5,017 nucleotides of DNA from contig CAMFEL010000139.1 of the NCBI GenBank assembly GCA_945949385.1, positions 1 through 5,017 on the forward strand. The letters are read 5' to 3'. Source of the stretch: an uncultured Clostridia bacterium. GTDB lineage: Bacteria > Bacillota > Clostridia > Oscillospirales > CAG-272. Made by a program: the position numbers and the translations under genes. Below the pieces are notes generated by a model. That model did not search any database and was not told where the DNA came from. It worked only from the letters and a program-made list of their open reading frames with translations. Of the stretch, positions 1 through 5,003 are shown piece by piece. Positions within the stretch are counted from its first letter, which is position 1. Each line of letters opens with the position of its first letter.

Positions 1-42
1 GAAGAAACGCAGGAGAAAGCTTGCTTTCTCCTGCGTTTCTTC
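1..42. repeat. Perfect palindrome with 20-bp arms (block G)
   Basis: Positions 1-20 are the exact reverse complement of 23-42, leaving a two-base centre (TT on the plus strand). As RNA this would be a very stable hairpin on either strand. As DNA it could extrude a cruciform. Reading inward (plus strand) the following bases are ATAAGCC, with no uridine run. Reading outward (minus strand, the direction of purB transcription) the following bases lie outside the window, so a terminator role cannot be judged. The first 14 bases recur at 5004-5017 at the distal end of the other repeat copy. Confidence 0.9.
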
Positions 43-49
43 ATAAGCC

Positions 50-64
50 TGCCGCAACGCGGCA
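50..64 (-). repeat. Small stem-loop TGCCGC/GCGGCA with 3-nt loop
   Basis: A six-base-pair stem closes a three-base loop (AAC on the plus strand, GTT on the minus strand). In the right copy (4981-4996) the stem is identical but the loop is AAAA. Stem conserved and loop variable is the pattern expected of a selected structure, though one example is weak evidence. Confidence 0.6.
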
Positions 65-119
65 CCCCTGCGGGAACTATTCTATATTTCCGTACCCTTA
101 TTAAAAGTTTTTTGGAGTC

Positions 120-151
120 CTTAGAACCTTTTTCTCAAAAAAGGTTCTAAG
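120..151 (-). repeat. Block F hairpin, 14-bp stem with 4-nt loop
   Basis: Arms CTTAGAACCTTTTT and AAAAAGGTTCTAAG pair perfectly around a TGAG loop (minus-strand reading). The right copy (4894-4925) has identical arms and a TGAA loop. The hairpin contains internal U and A tracts but is followed by GACTCC and then A6, not by a U run, so it is not a textbook intrinsic terminator in the purB direction. It may still act in 3'-end formation or RNA stability. Confidence 0.75.
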
Positions 152-324
152 CGGGGTACGGGGCGGAGCCCCGCATGTGCTTAACCGGGGCACGGGGCAG
201 AGCCCCGTATAATACCTGATGGTGCCGGAGCGCGGGGCGGAGCCTCGCATATACCCACCGGGGCACGGGGCAGAGCCCCGTATAATACCTGATGGTGCCG
301 GGGTACGGGGCGGAGCCCCGCATA
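152..324 (-). repeat. Tagged hairpin units B-C-D-C-E (left array)
   Basis: Five units each contain a core of the form GGGGC-three bases-GCCCC followed by a spacer and CCCCG or a variant. C, D and E begin with unit-specific tags: C with GCACCATCAGGTATTATA (40 nt), D with GTGGGTATATGC (33 nt), E with GTTAAGCACATG (34 nt). B (26 nt) lacks a long tag. The two C units (298-259 and 225-186) are identical over all 40 bases, with D between them. The right array at 4761-4893 has one C and the order C-E-D. Confidence 0.85.
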
Positions 325-369
325 CATCCCATGTGCTGTCGGGGATTTGGTGCAGCGCCCCGTATTTGT

Positions 370-1803
370 TCACACTTCAAGCTCGGCGCCGCTGACGGCG
401 GAGGCTTTGTTCTTTTCCAGTATTTCGTCTATATCTTTAAGGAAAGCGTCGACCTGACGAGCCGAGAGACCCGTATAATCCTCGGGTTTCAGGTGTGCTT
501 CGATCTCCTCTTTCGTCAGCGGGAAAGCGTCATCCGCCTCTATACGCTCAATAAGATCGGCGCTGCGTCCGTACTGCTTGACCTGCGCAGCGCTTTCAAT
601 AGAGTGACGGCGAATACGCTCGTGCAGCTCCTGCCTGTCGCCGCCGCGTTTTACCGCCTCCATCATAATATTCTCGCTTGCCATATAGGGCAGATTTGAC
701 ATAACTCTGGAGCGGATCACAACGGGGTTGACCACGATTCCGTCGGAAACGTTTGCATAAATATTCAGTATCGCGTCTACTGCCAGAAACGCCTCCGCCA
801 TAGAAATCCTCTTGTTGGCGCTGTCGTCAAGAGTGCGTTCAAACCATTGGGTACCTGCAGTTACGGCAGGGTTTATGCTGTCCGCTATTACATAGCGAGC
901 CAGCGCAGCGATACGCTCGCATCTCATGGGATTACGCTTGTAAGGCATGGCAGAGGAACCCACCTGATTTTTCTCAAACGGCTCTTCAAGTTCCATAAAG
1001 GACTGAGCCAGACGCATATCTCCCGAAAACTTGTAAGCTGACTGAGCGATGCCGGAAAGAACGGACATTACGCGGCTGTCATGCTTGCGGGAGTAGGTCT
1101 GGCCGGACACGGGAACACAGCCTGAAAAGCCGAACTGCTCCGCAATATAATCCTCCACACGGCGCACCTTGTCCGCGTCGTTATCAAAAAGCTCCATAAA
1201 GCTTGCCTGTGTGCCTGTTGTACCCTTGGAGCCCAATAGTTTCAGCGAAGACAGCACATAGTCCAGATCCTCCAAATCAAGGCTCAGATCATACAGCCAC
1301 AAAGTTGCTCTCTTGCCCACCGTAGTAAGCTGGGCGGGCTGAAGATGAGTATAGGCAAGGCAGGGCATTGACTTATACTCGTCTGCAAAATCCCGAAGGT
1401 TTTTCATAACCGTCAGAAGCTTTCCGCGTATGAGCTTCAGAGCGGATTTCATAATAATCATATCCGTGTTGTCACCCACATAGCAGGAGGTGGCACCAAG
1501 GTGGATTATGGGACGCGCTTCGGGGATCTGATCACCCCATGCGTGTATATGTGCCATAACATCGTGGCGAAGCTCTTTTTCATAGCGGTCTGCGGCTTCG
1601 TAGTCGATATCCTCTGCATGGGCTTCCATCTGCGCGAGCTGGCTGTCGGTGATGTCAAGCCCCTCTCTCTGCTCAGCCTTTGCAAGTGCTATCCACAGAC
1701 GACGCCATGTTTTGAACTTCATATCCGGAGAAAACAGATACTGCATCTCCCTGTCGGCATAGCGCGTTGAAAACGGGCTTTCGTACTTCATTCTGTCACT
1801 CAT
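370..1803 (-). CDS. purB: Adenylosuccinate lyase (PurB)
   Basis: This is the 477-residue enzyme of purine synthesis that removes fumarate from SAICAR (giving AICAR) and from adenylosuccinate (giving AMP). It is a cytosolic homotetramer of the fumarase/aspartase superfamily. Seen in the sequence: RHDVMAH around His81, HLGATSCYVGDNTD at 101-114, THLQPAQ with the candidate catalytic His153, KGTTGTQASF at 193-202, and the superfamily loop GSSAMPYKRNP at 282-292 carrying the candidate catalytic serine, followed by QWFERTLDDSAN at 319-330. The length is full for the family and nothing appears missing. The start at 1803 is supported by GGGAGG at 1815-1810, six bases upstream. It overlaps the end of the small upstream gene by 8 nt, suggesting translational coupling. 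Several blocks closely match animal ADSL as I remember it, so this looks like the longer, eukaryote-like clade and not the roughly 430-residue Bacillus type. The gene runs straight into the left repeat. Confidence 0.97.
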   Translation of the reverse strand: MSDRMKYESPFSTRYADREMQYLFSPDMKFKTWRRLWIALAKAEQREGLDITDSQLAQMEAHAEDIDYEAADRYEKELRHDVMAHIHAWGDQIPEARPIIHLGATSCYVGDNTDMIIMKSALKLIRGKLLTVMKNLRDFADEYKSMPCLAYTHLQPAQLTTVGKRATLWLYDLSLDLEDLDYVLSSLKLLGSKGTTGTQASFMELFDNDADKVRRVEDYIAEQFGFSGCVPVSGQTYSRKHDSRVMSVLSGIAQSAYKFSGDMRLAQSFMELEEPFEKNQVGSSAMPYKRNPMRCERIAALARYVIADSINPAVTAGTQWFERTLDDSANKRISMAEAFLAVDAILNIYANVSDGIVVNPVVIRSRVMSNLPYMASENIMMEAVKRGGDRQELHERIRRHSIESAAQVKQYGRSADLIERIEADDAFPLTKEEIEAHLKPEDYTGLSARQVDAFLKDIDEILEKNKASAVSGAELEV

Positions 1804-1996
1804 TTGTATCCTCCCGGGGTATCGTAATATTCTGCGTGTTTATTTTTCCGTGTACCTTTTCAAAGTACTGAACGTTTGAACGAATCATGCGGAGCATATG
1901 ATTGTTCAAGTTGCCCGTATCCTCTCCGGCGACATACAAAAGCTTTTTGTACAGTTCGCCGTCTATACGGACGGTAAATTCCTCTTTTGACTTCAT
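1796..1996 (-). CDS. Small ribbon-helix-helix (Arc-like) protein upstream of purB
   Basis: A 66-residue, charged, soluble protein. EFTVRI at 6-11 looks like the DNA-contacting beta strand of an Arc/MetJ-type ribbon-helix-helix fold. It is followed by a first helix (about 13-24), a GN turn, a second helix (about 29-46, NNHMLRMIRSNVQYFEKV) and a polar tail with no obvious domain. If the fold is right it would bind DNA as a dimer and act as a small repressor. The start at 1996 has AAAGGAA at 2010-2004, seven bases upstream. Its stop lies inside the purB start region (overlap 1796-1803), so the two are co-transcribed and probably co-translated. No toxin gene is next to it, so an antitoxin role is not supported. 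The fold assignment is by pattern only. It could instead be an uncharacterised small protein. Confidence 0.7.
   Translation of the reverse strand: MKSKEEFTVRIDGELYKKLLYVAGEDTGNLNNHMLRMIRSNVQYFEKVHGKINTQNITIPREDTNE
1810..1815 (-). promoter_or_regulatory. purB ribosome binding site inside the upstream small gene
   Basis: GGGAGG on the minus strand lies six bases before the purB ATG and within the last codons of the small ribbon-helix-helix gene. It fixes the purB start at 1803 and means ribosomes finishing the small gene would disturb or deliver initiation at purB. Confidence 0.75.
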
Positions 1997-2021
1997 CTCA
2001 GAGTTCCTTTCCGGCGCGGTA

Positions 2022-2049
2022 TTGTGTACCCGGCAGCCATATGTATATT
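2022..2049 (+). promoter_or_regulatory. Candidate promoter for the yifB operon
   Basis: TTGTGT (2022-2027) and TATATT (2044-2049) are separated by 16 bases and resemble sigma-A -35 and -10 boxes. The -35 is a poor match. A start near 2056 would give a leader of roughly 84 nt to the ATG at 2140. The -10 boxes of this and the opposing promoter are adjacent, so polymerase could not occupy both at once. Confidence 0.3.
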
Positions 2050-2057
2050 AAGTATAC
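2043..2057. promoter_or_regulatory. Short inverted repeat between the divergent units (possible operator)
   Basis: GTATA (2043-2047) and TATAC (2053-2057) form an inverted repeat with a five-base spacer. It covers the proposed -10 boxes of both divergent promoters. A dimeric regulator, for instance the adjacent ribbon-helix-helix protein, could bind here. This is inference, and such AT-rich inverted repeats also arise by chance. Confidence 0.25.
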
Positions 2058-2059
2058 CA
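2051..2059 (-). promoter_or_regulatory. Candidate extended -10 promoter for the purB unit
   Basis: The minus strand reads TGG-TATACT, an extended -10 (TGnTATAMT-like), ending at 2051. No good -35 box lies 16-18 bases upstream, which is tolerated by extended -10 promoters. Transcription would start near 2044, giving a leader of about 48 nt before the small gene at 1996. Confidence 0.4.
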
Positions 2060-2123
2060 TAAAAATCGTCCCTTGGCTATTGTATGGAGGAAAAAAATGT
2101 GATAAAATGTCAGTAAGAAATAA

Positions 2124-2128
2124 AGGAG
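2124..2128 (+). promoter_or_regulatory. Ribosome binding site that decides the yifB start
   Basis: AGGAG lies 11 bases before the ATG at 2140. A stronger GGAGG at 2086-2090 sits further upstream, but it is optimally spaced only for an ATG at 2097 that is followed at once by TGA. It is 16 bases from the in-frame ATG at 2107. The family's usual amino terminus also favours 2140. Confidence 0.55.
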
Positions 2129-2139
2129 CGTTGGATAAA

Positions 2140-3675
2140 ATGCTAACTGTTGCTTACTCGGCAGGCTTGTTCGGTATCGACGGATATCTTGTTACCGTGG
2201 AATGCGACACCGTTTGCGATATGCCCGATCTGGAAATAGTCGGTTTGCCCGACGCGGCGGTGCGCGAAGCTAAGCAAAGGGTGAAGGCTGCGATCGTCAA
2301 CAGCGGTCTGCGCCTTCCTGAGGTCAAGGCCACCGTAAACCTTGCACCTGCGGACATTAAAAAAGAGGGCAGTGCCTTTGATCTTGCCATACTTGTCACT
2401 CTCCTGCGCGCCTCCGGCAGCTTAACGCCGTCGGCTGAAACGGAGGATTGCTGCTTTATCGGCGAGCTGTCCTTTTCGGGAGCAGTCAGAGCGGCGCGAG
2501 GCGTGCTGTCTATGGTGCTTGCCGCAAAAGCCGCAGGAAAGACTCGGATTTTTGTGCCCTTTGCCAATGCGGGGGAAGCATCGGTTGTGGACGGCGTCGC
2601 CGTTTACGGTGTCACCGACGCTGCTCAGCTTGCCGCTCATCTTAACGGAACAACGCTTATAAATCCGACCGAGGAATGCAGTATTGATCTGTCCTGCGCT
2701 CCCATACCCGGTCTGGACTTTTCCGATGTGAAAGGACAGGCACGGGCAAAGCGCGCAATGGAAATTGCGGCGGCAGGCGGGCACAACATACTTATGATAG
2801 GCCCTCCGGGCAGCGGAAAATCCATGCTGGCAAAGCGCTTGCCCACCGTTCTGCCTCCCATGACCTTCGGAGAGGCTTTGGAGACTACAAAGATTCATTC
2901 TGTTTCGGGAATACTGCCCGACGGGCAGTCTCTTGTATGTCGCAGACCCTTCAGAAGCCCGCATCATACTCTGTCCGCGCCGTCTATGGTAGGAGGCGGC
3001 GCAATACCGAAGCCGGGAGAAATATCCCTTGCCCACAACGGAGTTTTGTTCCTTGACGAGCTGCCGGAGTTTCCCAAAAATGTTACGGAAAGCCTGCGTC
3101 AGCCTCTTGAGGACGGCAAAGTGACCGTTACAAGGGCGGCGGGGCGTCTTACATTTCCGTCTTCTTTTATGCTTGTGTGCGCCATGAATCCCTGCAAGTG
3201 CGGCTATTACGGCTCTGCGGTCCGTCAGTGTACCTGCAAAAAGGACGACATAAAGAAATATCTTTCAAAGATCAGCGGTCCCCTGCTTGACCGCATTGAT
3301 ATACAGGTAGAGCTGCCCGCTCTGGATTTTTCCGAGCTTTCCTCAAAGGAGACGGCGGAGACCTCGGAAACCGTTCGGGAGCGGGTCATAAAAGCCCGTG
3401 AATTCGCCCGCAAAAGATATGAGTCGGAAGCTCCCGAGCTTTTGTGCAATGCCCGTCTCACCGCCCGTCAGATACGGCGCTTCTGTCAGACGGACGCTGC
3501 GGGAGAGCAGATACTGAAAACCGCCTTTGACGCCATGGGCATGTCAGCCCGCGGTTATGACCGCATACTGCGGGTTGCGCGTACTATTGCCGATCTGGAC
3601 GCCTCCGACAATATATCCCCCCGTCACATTGCGGAAGCCGTTCAGCTCCGCAGTCTTGACCGCAAATACTGGTAG
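2140..3675 (+). CDS. yifB: YifB/ComM-family Mg-chelatase-like AAA+ ATPase
   Basis: A 511-residue cytosolic ATPase, full length for the family. The domains in order are an amino-terminal ChlI-like domain (about 1-165, with LEIVGLPDAAVREAK and NLAPADIKKEG), the AAA+ magnesium-chelatase-like core (about 190-395) and the carboxy-terminal domain (about 405-505). Visible motifs are Walker A GPPGSGKS at 221-228, Walker B VLFLDE at 302-307, the RSPHHT segment, the family cysteine cluster NPCKCG...CTC (Cys352, 354, 364, 366) and LLDRID with a candidate arginine finger. In gammaproteobacteria ComM is a hexameric branch-migration helicase that helps integrate transforming DNA. The role in Firmicutes is not settled. 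It is not a true magnesium chelatase subunit, since the chelatase partners are absent here. An in-frame extension to 1987 is open, but 2140 fits the family and has a Shine-Dalgarno site. An alternative start at 2107 would add 11 residues. It heads the three-gene operon. Confidence 0.95.
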   Translation: MLTVAYSAGLFGIDGYLVTVECDTVCDMPDLEIVGLPDAAVREAKQRVKAAIVNSGLRLPEVKATVNLAPADIKKEGSAFDLAILVTLLRASGSLTPSAETEDCCFIGELSFSGAVRAARGVLSMVLAAKAAGKTRIFVPFANAGEASVVDGVAVYGVTDAAQLAAHLNGTTLINPTEECSIDLSCAPIPGLDFSDVKGQARAKRAMEIAAAGGHNILMIGPPGSGKSMLAKRLPTVLPPMTFGEALETTKIHSVSGILPDGQSLVCRRPFRSPHHTLSAPSMVGGGAIPKPGEISLAHNGVLFLDELPEFPKNVTESLRQPLEDGKVTVTRAAGRLTFPSSFMLVCAMNPCKCGYYGSAVRQCTCKKDDIKKYLSKISGPLLDRIDIQVELPALDFSELSSKETAETSETVRERVIKAREFARKRYESEAPELLCNARLTARQIRRFCQTDAAGEQILKTAFDAMGMSARGYDRILRVARTIADLDASDNISPRHIAEAVQLRSLDRKYW

Positions 3676-3679
3676 GAGG
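3674..3679 (+). promoter_or_regulatory. Ribosome binding site of the SecB-like gene, overlapping the yifB stop
   Basis: AGGAGG begins within the yifB TAG stop codon and lies six bases before the ATG at 3686. It sets that start against the longer open frame beginning at 3527, which would overlap yifB by about 150 bases. It also points to coupled translation. Confidence 0.8.
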
Positions 3680-3685
3680 CGGTTT

Positions 3686-4099
3686 ATGGAAGATTTCAAT
3701 AAATATTTTCTGGGAGACAGAGGTATTTTTCTTGACAATATCAGCTACGAGTCCGTTTCGGCGGAGTCCGGGCACAGGACTCTCGGCTGCAACGACACGG
3801 TGGTGTCTCAGCTAAGCAGCACGGGGATTAAGATAACCTTTAACCGCGCCTTGCATTTTGAGCCTGAGGGTCCATTCTTTCTGTCAGTGACCTTCGGAGT
3901 CGTGCTTGTTTTTAACCCTAAGGTTAAGGACGAGGTTGACTGGGCACATACGGACATCGCCGGAGAATTCAAGAAAAGCTGTCCGCAGCTTTTGGGACAG
4001 CTTATGTCCCGCGCCTCCTTGCTCGTCAGTCAGATAACCTCGTCAGCGGGGCAGATCCCCATAGTGACCCCCGCATCTCCCGTAATGAAAGGTAACTGA
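3686..4099 (+). CDS. SecB-fold-like small protein (putative export chaperone relative)
   Basis: A 137-residue soluble protein without signal peptide or membrane segment. The early LDNISYESVS (16-25), the alternating hydrophobic strands (ITFNRALHFEP 50-60, FFLSVTFGVVLVFNP 64-78), and above all the carboxy-terminal part (CPQLLGQLMSRASLLVSQITSSAG, residues 99-122, then PIVTPASP) recall the SecB pattern. There the strands are followed by a CPxxLxPxAR-like helix, a serine/threonine-rich helix and a proline-rich end. SecB tetramers hold unfolded clients for SecA. SecB-like proteins in Gram-positive bacteria are divergent and some pair with toxin-antitoxin systems, but no toxin is seen here. The assignment is by remembered pattern, with low sequence similarity, and a hypothetical protein is the safe alternative. 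It starts 10 nt after yifB and ends 4 nt before the rhomboid gene, so it is very likely co-expressed with both. Confidence 0.75.
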   Translation: MEDFNKYFLGDRGIFLDNISYESVSAESGHRTLGCNDTVVSQLSSTGIKITFNRALHFEPEGPFFLSVTFGVVLVFNPKVKDEVDWAHTDIAGEFKKSCPQLLGQLMSRASLLVSQITSSAGQIPIVTPASPVMKGN

Positions 4100-4103
4100 T
4101 GCT

Positions 4104-4685
4104 ATGACCGTAAAACGTCCCGTTCTGAAAATTCAATACGATTCGCCGGTAATTCTGAGCTTTGCTCTGCTGTGTCTGGCGGCTCTTATTGCCAATATTT
4201 ACACCGACGGCTGGGCAAATGCCCATCTTTTCAGCGTTTACCGCTCATCACTTAAAGATCCCCTTACATATCTGAGATTTTTCACTCATGTGCTGGGACA
4301 CGCCGATTTCTCGCATTTTGTGGGTAATATCTGCCTTCTTTTGGTGCTGGGTCCCGTGGTGGAAAGCCGCTACGGCAGTGTAAATGTTCTTGTATCCATA
4401 CTTATTACCGCCGCCGTTTCGGGTATAGTCCACTTCGTGTTTTTCCCCGCTTACTCTTTGCTGGGCGCCTCCGGCATAGTCTTTATGCTTATTTTCCTGT
4501 CTTCGATTTCGGGAATTCGCGGCGGCAATATTCCCGTATCCCTTATACTCGTCGCAGTTCTGTACTTGGGACAGGAAATATACGGACTGTTCGCCAAAGC
4601 GGACAATATTTCTCAGCTTACCCATATTATAGGCGGCGTTTGCGGTATAATCTGCGGAGCCGCTATGGCAGGCAAGAAACGGTAG
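4104..4685 (+). CDS. Rhomboid-family intramembrane serine protease
   Basis: A 193-residue protein with six predicted membrane segments (about 14-33, 69-86, 93-114, 119-137, 143-162 and 168-189), the compact bacterial rhomboid layout without a large cytosolic domain. The catalytic serine is Ser123 in GASG, and the partner is His174 in THIIGG on the last segment. The oxyanion-type motif H66-x4-H71-x3-N75 has the same spacing as His145/His150/Asn154 of E. coli GlpG, and ESRYG follows in the loop. All residues needed for activity seem present. It would cleave transmembrane segments of other membrane proteins in the cytoplasmic membrane. Its substrates are unknown. The start at 4104 has only a weak AAAGG at 4088-4092 and lies 4 nt after the SecB-like stop, so translation probably depends on coupling. 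It is the last gene of the operon and runs into the right repeat. Confidence 0.93.
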   Translation: MTVKRPVLKIQYDSPVILSFALLCLAALIANIYTDGWANAHLFSVYRSSLKDPLTYLRFFTHVLGHADFSHFVGNICLLLVLGPVVESRYGSVNVLVSILITAAVSGIVHFVFFPAYSLLGASGIVFMLIFLSSISGIRGGNIPVSLILVAVLYLGQEIYGLFAKADNISQLTHIIGGVCGIICGAAMAGKKR

Positions 4686-4690
4686 AAAGG

Positions 4691-4719
4691 ATCGGCGGGC
4701 GCTGCACATTCCCGCCGAT
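4691..4719 (+). terminator. Stem-loop just after the rhomboid gene (weak terminator candidate)
   Basis: ATCGGCGGG (4691-4699) and CCCGCCGAT (4711-4719) form a perfect nine-base-pair stem with an 11-base loop, five bases after the rhomboid stop. No uridine run follows, and the next bases are the start of the repeat. It has no counterpart on the purB side, so it belongs to this operon and not to the repeat. It may be a Rho-independent terminator that has lost its U tract or an RNA-stabilising hairpin. Confidence 0.4.
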
Positions 4720-4760
4720 ATACGGGGCGCTGTACCAAATCCCCGACAGCATAGGGGATG

Positions 4761-4893
4761 TATGCGGGGCTCCGCCCCGTGCCCCGGCACCATCAGGTAT
4801 TATACGGGGCGCTGCCCCGAACCCCGGTTAAGCACATGCGGGGCTCCGCCCCGTACCCCGGTGGGTATATGCGAGGCTCTGCCTCGCGCTCCG
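4761..4893 (+). repeat. Tagged hairpin units B-C-E-D (right array)
   Basis: Four units share the GGGGC/GCCCC hairpin core and carry the same tags as the left array. In D (4861-4893) the core is GCGAGGC-TCT-GCCTCGC, fully paired, where other units have G-C at the same step. In C the core loop is GCT and the base after the stem has changed (CCCCGAA), losing the outer A-U pair. All unit exchanges between copies fall exactly at the CCG ends of the units. Confidence 0.85.
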
Positions 4894-4925
4894 CTTAGAA
4901 CCTTTTTTGAAAAAAAGGTTCTAAG
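4894..4925 (+). repeat. Block F hairpin, right copy
   Basis: Same 14-bp stem as 120-151 with loop TGAA in place of TGAG. The arms show no changes between copies. The following linker (A6, CTTTTAATAAGGG) is AT-rich, but no U run directly follows the stem. Confidence 0.75.
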
Positions 4926-4980
4926 GACTCCAAAAAACTTTTAATAAGGGTATGGAAATATTGAATAGTTCCCGCAGGGG

Positions 4981-4996
4981 TGCCGCAAAAGCGGCA
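4981..4996 (+). repeat. Small stem-loop TGCCGC/GCGGCA with AAAA loop
   Basis: Counterpart of 50-64, with the stem unchanged and the loop enlarged from three to four bases and changed in sequence. This single base accounts for the length difference between the two repeat copies once the extra C unit and the cut-off palindrome are allowed for. Confidence 0.6.
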
Positions 4997-5003
4997 GGCA
5001 TCT

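Larger units (their letters stand above)
1..365 (-). repeat. Left copy of a modular structured repeat (order A-B-C-D-C-E-F-G, read leftward)
   Basis: This stretch holds no credible gene. It is a complete copy of the repeat also found inverted at 4720-5017. Read on the minus strand from the purB end, its blocks are: A 365-325, B 324-299, C 298-259, D 258-226, C again 225-186, E 185-152, F hairpin 151-120 followed by an AT-rich linker (119-65), a small stem-loop 64-50, and palindrome G 42-1. Aligned by eye to the right copy, blocks differ by only 0-3 positions each. Without the extra 40-nt C block and the 28 nt of G cut off on the right, the two copies differ in length by one base, in a hairpin loop. 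The copy starts 4 nt after the purB stop, so it would form most of the purB 3' untranslated region. Open frames through it (for example 373-101) are not coding: the 40- and 34-nt units are not multiples of three and the same core is read in different frames. Confidence 0.9.

Noticed and set aside
120..151. Block F as a classical intrinsic terminator
   Set aside because: The stem is strong, but no U tract follows directly on either strand. It is recorded as a structured repeat element with possible 3'-end function only.
152..324. CRISPR array
   Set aside because: The common core is short, GC-rich and palindromic, and the sequences between cores are not unique spacers: the same three tags recur in both arrays. 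No cas genes are present.
101..380. Open frames of 77-90 residues on the minus strand rich in Gly-Ala-Pro-Arg repeats
   Set aside because: They lie wholly in the structured repeat, have no Shine-Dalgarno site of note, and the same units are read in different frames because unit lengths (40, 34) are not multiples of three. The variation follows base pairing, not codons.
1796..1996. Antitoxin of a toxin-antitoxin pair
   Set aside because: The ribbon-helix-helix-like protein is followed by purB, not by a toxin-sized gene, and the SecB-like protein is on the other strand in another operon with no toxin beside it.
1987..2139. Long amino-terminal extension of YifB starting at 1987
   Set aside because: It would overlap the start of the divergent small gene, lacks a ribosome binding site, crosses the promoter region, and does not fit the family's usual amino terminus.
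2154..3036. Large minus-strand and alternate-frame open frames within yifB (for example 3036-2422)
   Set aside because: They are shadows of a well-supported ATPase gene in a GC-rich third-position context and contain no recognisable domain.
4248..4793. A 181-residue minus-strand open frame opposite the rhomboid gene
   Set aside because: Its start lies in the repeat, and the rest is antisense to a rhomboid gene with all catalytic motifs in place.
4640..4944. Open frames of 60 and 63 residues on the plus strand at the right end
   Set aside because: They are the counterpart of the left repeat frames, and one starts inside the rhomboid gene. Their peptide similarity to the left frames only reflects the DNA repeat.
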